A stretch of DNA of 43,667 nt from Oscillatoriales cyanobacterium M59_W2019_021 (lineage in GTDB: Bacteria > Cyanobacteriota > Cyanobacteriia > Cyanobacteriales > Geitlerinemataceae). A program made the translations under genes and the position numbers. The DNA is taken from NCBI GenBank assembly GCA_015295945.1, contig DVED01000075.1, positions 1 to 43,667 on the forward strand, written 5' to 3'. Below are positions 26,117 to 32,936 of the stretch, piece after piece; position 1 is the stretch's first letter; every line of letters starts with the position of its first letter. The notes under the pieces are model-generated. The model searched no databases. It saw only the letters and a list, made by a program, of their open reading frames with translations, and was not told where the DNA came from.

Positions 26117-27814
26117 ATGAAACCCCGCATCATTGTCTGTGGCTTGGGTCGCACCGGATACAAAATTTTTTCTCTCCTGCGGCAGCAAGGAACGCTCGTC
26201 GTCGGGATCGCGCAACAGCCGATTCCGGGGGAAGAAGGGAACATCGTGGTAGGCGATCCGCGATCGACGGCAACCCTGATGGCAGCCGGAATTCAGGACG
26301 CTCACACCCTCGTCCTGTGCGGCGGGGACGATGCTTTAAATTTAGCAGTGTTGGTACAAGCGCGATTGCTCAACCCCAAAGTTTACATCGTCAATCGCCT
26401 CTTTAACAGCAGTTTGGGCGATCGCCTCGATCGCACGCTGTCGGCACACGTCACCCTGAGCGTGTCCTCCTTGGTCGCTCCCGTATTTGCCTTTGCCGCC
26501 ATGGGATCTCAAGCCATCGGTCAACTGGATTTGTTTCGCCAAACTTGGCCGATGTTTGAAGAGTACATCGACGAACACCATCCGTGGAACGGCTTAAAAC
26601 TGCGAGATTTGTGGGACGATCGATCGCGAATGCTGATTTACTATCTCCCCGATCGAGAGGAAATGGATTTAGTCTCGGCGGTGGTGGGCGATCGGCAAGT
26701 TCGGGAGGGCGATCGATTGATCGTTGCCAGCAAACCCAGCGTGCGCATCCATCGCAAATCCCTGCGCCAACCCCTGGCTCGCCTGATGACGCGATCGAGA
26801 CAATTTTTTCAACAAAGCCGATCGTCGATCTTGGCGCTGCTGACCTTAATCTTTGCCATTGTCATCGCCACCCTCACCTATACTGCCATTAACGATCGCA
26901 TTGCCGTTATCGATGCCCTCTACTTTTCCGTAGGCATGATTACCGGTGCGGGTGGAAAAGAAGAGGTTGCCGAAAGCGCACCCGCCGCTATCAAGCTGTT
27001 TACAGCGGTGATGATGTTGGCAGGAGCGGGAGTCATCGGCGTGTTCTACGCCCTCCTCAACGATTTAGTCTTGGGAACCCGCTTGCGCCAATTGTGGGTG
27101 GCTCCGCCGATGCCAACGCACAATCACTACATTATCTGCGGATTGGGCGGCATTGGCTTGCAAACCGCAAAGCACCTATTGGCGAACGGCTACGAGGTGG
27201 TGGCGATCGAATCCGACCCCAACTGTCGGTTCCTCAATATGGCGCAGTCGATAAAACTCCCCGTCATCCAAGGCGACGCCAGTTTGGCGGATACCCTGAA
27301 ATCGGCAAATATCGGCACGTGCGCGGCACTGCTAGCCGTTACCAGCAACGATATGGCCAATTTGGAGATCGCGCTGACGGCAAAAGGGTTAATTCCTCAT
27401 TTACGGGCGATCGTCCGCAATCAAGATCCCCATTTTGCCTTGATGGTACAACAGGTGTTTCAATTCGAGGCGGTTCTCAGTCCGATCGAACTCGCCGCAC
27501 CCTCCTTTGCCGCCGCCGCCATCGGCGGTCGCGTTTTCGGCAACGGCATGACGGCGGGAAATCTGTGGGTGGCTCTGTCGATGCGGATGACTCCAGAACA
27601 TCCATTTTGCGGTCAGTGCGTTCGCGATGCGGCGATGAAAAGCGATTTCGTCCCGTTACACGTGCAAAAGGGCGATCGCGTCCTCCACGGCTGGGATTTG
27701 CTCGACACTGCCCTGGAGAACGGCGACATCCTCTACATGACCATTCCCGCCAACCGCCTCGAGCAACTGTGGCGCGTTTCCCCGGCTCAACTCATCGATT
27801 TGACCAAGCGGTAA
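26117..27814 (+). CDS. Two-TM channel-like protein flanked by two RCK/TrkA-N NAD-binding domains
   Basis: 565 residues. Residues 1-215 are a TrkA-N (RCK) domain (VCGLGRTGYKIF Rossmann motif, VVGDPRST) with a TrkA-C-like part (VREGDRLIVASKP). A first helix starts at about residue 235, then comes a pore region (ALYFSVGMITGAGGKEE, filter at about 274-279), a second helix (KLFTAVMMLAGAGVIGVFYAL), and a second RCK pair (ICGLGGIGLQTAKHLL, VIQGDAS). The filter is TGAGG in place of the K+ filter TVGYG, so K+ selectivity is not assured. ATG at 26117 is chosen because the Rossmann strand begins there; 26063 would add 18 unrelated residues. Confidence 0.82.
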   Translation: MKPRIIVCGLGRTGYKIFSLLRQQGTLVVGIAQQPIPGEEGNIVVGDPRSTATLMAAGIQDAHTLVLCGGDDALNLAVLVQARLLNPKVYIVNRLFNSSLGDRLDRTLSAHVTLSVSSLVAPVFAFAAMGSQAIGQLDLFRQTWPMFEEYIDEHHPWNGLKLRDLWDDRSRMLIYYLPDREEMDLVSAVVGDRQVREGDRLIVASKPSVRIHRKSLRQPLARLMTRSRQFFQQSRSSILALLTLIFAIVIATLTYTAINDRIAVIDALYFSVGMITGAGGKEEVAESAPAAIKLFTAVMMLAGAGVIGVFYALLNDLVLGTRLRQLWVAPPMPTHNHYIICGLGGIGLQTAKHLLANGYEVVAIESDPNCRFLNMAQSIKLPVIQGDASLADTLKSANIGTCAALLAVTSNDMANLEIALTAKGLIPHLRAIVRNQDPHFALMVQQVFQFEAVLSPIELAAPSFAAAAIGGRVFGNGMTAGNLWVALSMRMTPEHPFCGQCVRDAAMKSDFVPLHVQKGDRVLHGWDLLDTALENGDILYMTIPANRLEQLWRVSPAQLIDLTKR

Positions 27815-27820
27815 TCCAAC

Positions 27821-28124
27821 GTCAGTACGGGATCGGACAGTTTCCGGTGAAGGCGAGCTTTCTCGAGCCGAGGAAGCAGGGGGAGAAGCGGTTTACTGCT
27901 AACCCCTAACCAAACCTCAGTACGGGATAAGACAGCTTCCGGTGGTGGGGAGCAGGGGAGGCAGGGGAGGCAGGGGGAGCAGGGGAGGCAGGGGGAGCTT
28001 TCTTGAGCAGGGGAGGCAGGGAGAGAAGAGCAGATCCTCTATGACGAATGACAAACCCCAAACCCCAAACCCCAAACCCCAACAAGGGATACAGGGTTTT
28101 GCTTAACCCGTACTGAGGTTAACC
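27821..28124. repeat. CTCAGTACGGG repeats with nonamer and AAACCCC arrays
   Basis: CAGTACGGGAT..GACAG.TTCCGGTG occurs directly at 27821-27850 and 27916-27945. Its head returns inverted as TTAACCCGTACTGAGG (28102-28118). Between 27945 and 28020 lies a GGGGAGGCA nonamer array, and at 28050-28083 an AAACCCC heptamer array. The inverted pair makes a roughly 210-bp cassette (27911-28124). No gene is seen. Confidence 0.65.
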
Positions 28125-28125
28125 A

Positions 28126-28150
28126 ACTTATTACTTATTACTTATTACTT
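28126..28150. repeat. Heptamer array (ACTTATT)3 containing a stop codon
   Basis: Three and a half units. The minus-strand gene 28138-28503 ends in this array (AGT AAT AAG TAA). An inverse array lies at 28514-28543, on the other side of that gene. Confidence 0.8.
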
Positions 28151-28503
28151 TCAAACGAACCCTGCCCTTCTCCCGAGAAGATCCCGCATACAGCATCCTC
28201 CAGGCGCTGCAAGTCCTCCGCCAGTAGGGGAGACCACTGAACCCCGTTGCGACGTCCGGCTTCGTAGTGCTTGTGGCTTTCCATCGCCAGTCGGTGCAGC
28301 GCGTCGGCGAGAGGGCGATCGATCTGCTTCGCATCCCCAAGGGCATCGCGCACGGTTTTGAGAGCGAGTAAAATCGAAGTCATTTGACCGGGGTAGGGGG
28401 ATTCCCCTTTGGCTAGCAAACAGAGAAACGCATCGGGATTGCGTTGGGTTATCAGAGCCATCCCTTGATCGATGAGAAAGTTACAAGCGGTTTTCGGGTT
28501 CAT
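28138..28503 (-). CDS. Conserved small cyanobacterial protein (often called dethiobiotin synthetase-like)
   Basis: 121 residues, all-helical in appearance: TACNFLIDQGMALI, PGQMTSILLALKTVRDAL, IDRPLADALHRLAMESHKHYEAG and WSPLLAEDLQRLEDAVCGIF. As I recall, similar cyanobacterial proteins carry the name dethiobiotin synthetase in databases, but no P-loop or biotin-pathway motif is present here, so that name should not be trusted. Function unknown. The final residues (SFESNK) and stop are written by a heptamer repeat. Single gene, bracketed by inverted repeats. Confidence 0.75.
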   Translation of the reverse strand: MNPKTACNFLIDQGMALITQRNPDAFLCLLAKGESPYPGQMTSILLALKTVRDALGDAKQIDRPLADALHRLAMESHKHYEAGRRNGVQWSPLLAEDLQRLEDAVCGIFSGEGQGSFESNK

Positions 28504-28513
28504 CGTCTGAATC

Positions 28514-28543
28514 AGTAATAAGTAATACGTAATAAGTAATAAG
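28514..28543. repeat. Heptamer array (AATAAGT), inverse of 28126-28150
   Basis: About four units with one variation (aatacgt). It begins ten bases upstream of the 121-residue gene's start, so the gene is enclosed by inverted heptamer arrays. Confidence 0.75.
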
Positions 28544-28569
28544 TTTGGGATTGGTCATCGATCTCTATT

Positions 28570-28655
28570 CTTCTTCCCCTGTCCCCTGCTTCCCCTGCTC
28601 CCCCTGCTCTCTTCCTCCCGTAGGCGTAGCCAGTGCGAAGCACTTACTCCTGTAA
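28570..28655. repeat. CCCCTGCTC nonamers and GTAGGCGTAGC repeat
   Basis: 28574-28612 is a CCCTGCTTCCCCTGCTCC-type array. 28617-28650 (ccgtaggcgtagccagtgcg then aagcacttactcctgtaa) is the inverse of the block at 2631-2660 and holds the hairpin AGTGC-GAA-GCACT. Confidence 0.55.
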
Positions 28656-28776
28656 ATTGTACCCTGCGAGCGGGGGGGGTTTTTGGCAATCTCTCGCTAA
28701 AATGGCAGGATAATCTACCGAATCCATCGACTCGCTGCACCGAGTCGAGGATCGAACAGTTGCTCTTTGACCGTTT

Positions 28777-31185
28777 ATGCCCCCAAGCCGTCCGATCGAA
28801 ATTGGTATTTTGCATTCTCTGACGGGAACGCTCGCGATCGGCGAAGTTGCCGTCAAAGATGCCACATTACTGGCGATCGAGGAAATTAACGCCGCCGGTG
28901 GCGTGCTGGGACGTCCCTTGAAACCGATCGTCCGCGACGGTTCCAGCGATCTGCAAACCTTCGCGCGAGAAGTCAAGCATCTCCTGATCGACGAACAAGT
29001 GGCAGTCGTTTTCGGATGTTGGACGAGTTCGAGCCGCAAAGCGGTGTTACCCCTGTTCGAGCGGTATAACGGCTTGCTCTTTTATCCCGCCTCCTACGAA
29101 GGATTAGAACAATCCCCCAATATCGTCTATACCGGAGCCGTTCCCAACCAACAGATTCTCCCGGCTCTGGAGTATCTCCTCGGTTGCGGCAAGCGGAGAA
29201 TCTTCTTGTTGGGATCGGATTATATTTTGTCGCGCACGGCGAACCGGATTATCAAAGCGCGATTGGGGGGACACGAGGCGGAGTGGGTGGGGGAAGAATA
29301 CTTGCCATTTGGCTCGACCGATACCAGTACGGTGATCGCCCACATTCAGGCAACCCAACCCGATGCCATTTTCAACACCCTTGCCGGAGACAGCAATATT
29401 GCTTTTTTCCAAGATTTGCGACGGGCGCATCTGACGAGCGATCGCCTGCAGGTGATGTCTACCAGCATCAGCGAGGTGGAAATTCGCGCCATCGGAGCCG
29501 AGGCGGTTGCCGGACATCTGGTGGCTTGGCACTATTTCCAAACCCTAGATACCCTGGAAAATCAGCGGTTTGTGGCGGCATATCAAGCCCGGTACGGCAT
29601 TGATCGGGTGACGGGCGATCCCGTAGAAGCCGCTTACACCGGAGTTTACCTATGGAAAGCTGCCGTCGAAACTGCCGGATCGATCGATAGCGTTGCCGTC
29701 CGAGAAGCCTTGAGAAATTTGGAATTTGCCGCACCGGGCGGGACGGTACGGGTAGATAGACGGACGCAGCACTTATGGAAAACCGCGCGTGTCGGTCGAG
29801 TGCGTTCTGACGGGTCGATCGAGGAAATTTGGTCTTCGGAGGAACCCATCGCTCCCGATCCCTTCCTCAAAACCCGTCCTTGGGCAGCGGGACTCTCCCC
29901 CAAAGGCTTTATCGGCTCAATTCGCATCACCTTAATCGGGCTATTCCTGTCTTTAGCGGGTGTGGGTTTAGTCACCATCGGCGTCGGCTGGCGGATGTCC
30001 AACCACCTAGAACGGCATATCAAAACCCTCGTTCGTGCCGTGCCGCAATCCGCGCTCGATAAAGGCAAACTGACCAAAGAACAAGCCAAACAAGCCCTGC
30101 GAGCCGCCGATCGCGCTCAATCGCTGTTAGTGGCGGCACTCCTCCTCAGTTTGGTGATGATGCCGATCGCCCTATTAGTGGTCTTGCGGATTACCCGAGC
30201 GCTGACTCAAGTTCGTCAAACCGCCCAACTGCTCGCTAGCGGGGATTTCAGCGCCCGATCGTCCATCGTCTCCGGGGACGAAATCGGCGTCCTCTCCGCA
30301 ACCCTCAACACCCTCGCCCAACAGGTCAACTCCCTCCTCAAAAGCCTGGAAGTTCGCAGCCAGCAACTCGAACTGCGCAGCCGAGAATTGGAAATTGCCA
30401 AAGAAGCCGCCGAAGCCGCTAACGAAGCCAAGAACCTGTTTCTGGGCAACATGAGCCACGAATTGCGTACCCCCCTCAATGCCATTATTAACTACAGCGC
30501 CCTACTCCAAGAAGACGCTCTAGATTTGGGTTTGGAAGCCCAGGAAGGAGACAGCGACGATCCTGCCGATACGTTCGTTGCCGACTTGCAAACCATCAAT
30601 CGGGCGGGCAAGCACCTGCTGGCATTGATCGAAGACGTACTCGACATTTCCAAAATCGAGGCGGGAACGATGGAGTTACGTTGGGAGCGGTTTCCCGTAG
30701 CGGCACTGATTGACGATGTGGTGGCGACGATGCAACCGACGATTTCCCAACACCATAATACCCTCACCGTTCGCTGCGATCCGGCAGTGGGTTCGCTCTA
30801 TGCCGATCCAGTCAAAGTGCAGCAAATTTTGTTTAATTTGCTGGGCAATGCCGCCAAATTTACCGAAAGCGGATCGATCGCCCTCACCGTCCGCCGCACC
30901 CGCCACGATGAAGACAAAGATAGATCGGAGTGGGTCGTGTTTTCGATCGCCGATACGGGCATCGGCATCGACCCCAAACACCAATCTGATTTATTTGAAG
31001 CCTTCACCCAAGGCGATAATTCCACCACGCGGGGATACGGCGGTATGGGGTTGGGTTTGGCAATTTGCAAGAATTTTTGCCAGATGATGGGCGGCTACAT
31101 TACCGTGGAGAGCGAACTGGGTCGGGGTTCGACGTTTACCGTGTTTCTGCCCGATCAAACCCCGATGGATGTGGGGAATGGGTAA
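28777..31185 (+). CDS. Sensor histidine kinase with an N-terminal UrtA-like (amide/urea-binding) domain
   Basis: 802 residues. Residues about 8-360 match the substrate-binding protein of urea/short-chain amide ABC transporters (IGILHSLTGTLAI, FGCWTSSSRKAVLPLFE, GLLFYPASYEGLEQSPN, VYTGAVPNQQILPAL). Two helices follow (about 379-405 and 449-472), then HAMP, HisKA (NMSHELRTPLNAI, H561), HATPase with LLGNAAKF, DTGIGI and GYGGMGLGLAI. There is no signal peptide; a TGA lies two codons before the ATG, so the ORF cannot extend. With two helices the binding domain would face the cytoplasm like the kinase. No response regulator is adjacent. It would signal nitrogen-compound availability; ligand unproven. 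Confidence 0.88.
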   Translation: MPPSRPIEIGILHSLTGTLAIGEVAVKDATLLAIEEINAAGGVLGRPLKPIVRDGSSDLQTFAREVKHLLIDEQVAVVFGCWTSSSRKAVLPLFERYNGLLFYPASYEGLEQSPNIVYTGAVPNQQILPALEYLLGCGKRRIFLLGSDYILSRTANRIIKARLGGHEAEWVGEEYLPFGSTDTSTVIAHIQATQPDAIFNTLAGDSNIAFFQDLRRAHLTSDRLQVMSTSISEVEIRAIGAEAVAGHLVAWHYFQTLDTLENQRFVAAYQARYGIDRVTGDPVEAAYTGVYLWKAAVETAGSIDSVAVREALRNLEFAAPGGTVRVDRRTQHLWKTARVGRVRSDGSIEEIWSSEEPIAPDPFLKTRPWAAGLSPKGFIGSIRITLIGLFLSLAGVGLVTIGVGWRMSNHLERHIKTLVRAVPQSALDKGKLTKEQAKQALRAADRAQSLLVAALLLSLVMMPIALLVVLRITRALTQVRQTAQLLASGDFSARSSIVSGDEIGVLSATLNTLAQQVNSLLKSLEVRSQQLELRSRELEIAKEAAEAANEAKNLFLGNMSHELRTPLNAIINYSALLQEDALDLGLEAQEGDSDDPADTFVADLQTINRAGKHLLALIEDVLDISKIEAGTMELRWERFPVAALIDDVVATMQPTISQHHNTLTVRCDPAVGSLYADPVKVQQILFNLLGNAAKFTESGSIALTVRRTRHDEDKDRSEWVVFSIADTGIGIDPKHQSDLFEAFTQGDNSTTRGYGGMGLGLAICKNFCQMMGGYITVESELGRGSTFTVFLPDQTPMDVGNG

Positions 31186-31200
31186 CGGGAAAAAGCAGTC

Positions 31201-31268
31201 TTGAGCCGGGGAGGCCGGGGAAGCCGGGGGAGAGAAGCAACTAACCCCAAACCCCAAACCCCCAACCC
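31201..31268. repeat. GGGGAGGCC nonamers and ACCCCAA heptamers
   Basis: 31203-31234 has gccggggaggccggggaagc units, then 31239-31267 has ctaaccccaaaccccaaacc. Located between convergent genes, just after the kinase stop (which itself reads aatgggtaacggg). Confidence 0.6.
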
Positions 31269-31276
31269 CCGATCGG

Positions 31277-31897
31277 TTAGTTACACATCACCAAACCTAC
31301 CGCCAAGACATAGCCGTTGATGGGCGAAGAAATGGGAACCCATCCATTGCTACCGCGATTGACGATGGTGATTTCCTGACCGTCGATCAGGCTGCCCAAC
31401 ACCGCACTATTTAAAGAGGGGTTTTGGCGGACGGGCATTCCCTCTTTGGCGGCGACGCGGCGGCAGAACGAAGTGGCTGGAGGTCGTTCGACGATCGGCT
31501 CGTCGCAGTTGGTGAGATACGATGCGAAGACATAGCCCCGTTGGGGGGCGGAAATGGGAACCCATCCGTTAGCTCCGCGATTGTCGATGGTCACCACCGT
31601 AAGATCGGGCAACGTCCCGATAATGTTTCCGGCGGGCGTGTCACGCACATTCAAGTCAATGCCGGAGGTATTGACGCGGCGGCAACTGCTCGGTTGCGGG
31701 GTGGGGGTGCTTTGGGGGGCAACTTGGGGTTTGACGGGTACGCTTTCGGGTTCGATCCGAGGTTTGCTCGGGGCTTCTTGCTTGACCGATGCGATCGCGG
31801 CAACAGCCGGGGTAGATAAGGAACTCGTACCGACAGAAAGGGCGGCAACTAGGGCAAATGAGAGATTCCGAATGGCGATTGTTGACATCGTTTTCAC
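31277..31897 (-). CDS. Exported protein with two SH3-like (SH3b) domains
   Basis: 206 residues. A signal peptide (start to about residue 34, cut near AVAAIA) is followed by a proline-rich linker and two bacterial SH3 domains: SGIDLNVRDTPAGNIIG to YVFASYLTNC, and EGMPVRQNPSLNSAVLG to YVLAVGLVMCN. The repeated phrase NRGxNGWVPIS appears in each. Bacterial SH3b domains often bind cell-wall peptides; here no enzymatic domain is attached. Transcribed away from tRNA-Arg. Confidence 0.87.
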   Translation of the reverse strand: MKTMSTIAIRNLSFALVAALSVGTSSLSTPAVAAIASVKQEAPSKPRIEPESVPVKPQVAPQSTPTPQPSSCRRVNTSGIDLNVRDTPAGNIIGTLPDLTVVTIDNRGANGWVPISAPQRGYVFASYLTNCDEPIVERPPATSFCRRVAAKEGMPVRQNPSLNSAVLGSLIDGQEITIVNRGSNGWVPISSPINGYVLAVGLVMCN

Positions 31898-32020
31898 AAC
31901 TCCTTGTTATTCGCAGGGGTAATGGCGCAACCACTCCAGGGGAGTAGAGTACGGGTTTGCCAGTTCTGCCAAACCACACTATACATTAGGGACAATCGGC
32001 GTTATACTAACTTAATACCA

Positions 32021-32093
32021 GGGCATGTAGCTCAGAGGATAGAGCACCAGATTCCGGTTCTGGGTGTCGGGGGTTCGACTCCCTCCATGCTCG
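32021..32093 (+). tRNA. tRNA-Arg (anticodon CCG)
   Basis: 73 bases. Acceptor stem GGGCATG (32021-32027) pairs with CATGCTC (32086-32092) and the discriminator is G32093; CCA is not encoded. D arm TAGCTCAGAGGATAGAGCA; anticodon stem CCAGA (32047-32051)/TCTGG (32059-32063) with loop TTCCGGT, anticodon CCG at 32054-32056; T arm GGGTTCGACTC. Confidence 0.96.
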
Positions 32094-32936
32094 TTAGTGA
32101 GAGAAAGCGATCGTTCGATTTCCCGTGCCTTCTATGAGGGAGATTGGATTAGTGTTTGCCATATGAGTTATACCGTAAAATCGATCGATCTTCTCCAGAT
32201 GCGTGCAGTTTCAGTCGGTCTGGTGACGCATGTTGCTGAATCTCCCAAAATTCTTGGGTCTCTCCCTAAAAGATTTGGGAGGAGCCGAACGGCTGAAAGC
32301 TAATTTCTATCTTAAGAAAATTTACAAAGTCTTACAATCCGATTGCACGAGCTTCTGGGGTGAAACGTGCAAAGGAATCGGGTTTTTAAAGTCATAATCG
32401 AGCCAGACTCCCTCAAATCATTTTGGGAAGATTGTGTTGTCATTGTTTGCCAAATCTAAAGATTCGTCACCCAAACTGGCAGTTGGATTTAAGGAAAGGT
32501 TAAGATCGAACCTTCCAGACACTCACATATTTCTAGATGGGGAGGCAAGTTTTTCACCGCCTCCCATCAGAAATTGCATCGAGAGTATGACATCGAACAT
32601 CAATTCTCTCAATCGCTAGGGTTAGTTAAGTCACGCCCGGAGGAACCCGAGCGACGCGATGTTTGACAGTGGGTTTCGTCAACTCCAGTCTCCCCCAGAC
32701 TCAGCCAGATTCAAAGCCAAATTCCCAAATCGCGATCGATTCGTACATTTGCACCTCAAGACCGATCGTTAGTTTTCTCGATCGCCAAAAGCAGATAGAA
32801 ATCCATGTTTAGCCCGAGCGAGCCGATCTCGTTATCCGAAACCCCAAATCGGAGTTTCGTGCTGAATGTTCGATCGGCGGATCGAGCGATCTCCAGCACT
32901 CAATAGGGGCTGAATCTACAAGTAGGAGCAAAGACG
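32094..32936. other. 843-bp region without a gene; structured leader of the propeller gene
   Basis: No coding frame is convincing. Two inverted repeats are seen: GGAAAGGTT (32493-32501) with AACCTTCC (32509-32516), and GGGAGGC (32540-32546) with GCCTCCC (32559-32565). Neither has a T-run. They might fold in the leader of the gene that starts at 32937. A small 61-codon frame at 32434 is not supported. Confidence 0.5.

Noticed and set aside
26117-27909. Second long plus-strand frame (from 27094) inside the channel gene
   Set aside because: It is an out-of-frame arginine-rich shadow; the channel frame has clear Rossmann motifs throughout.
32434-32619. 61-codon frame upstream of the propeller gene
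   Set aside because: No similarity to a known family, no good ribosome site, and it contains the two hairpins.
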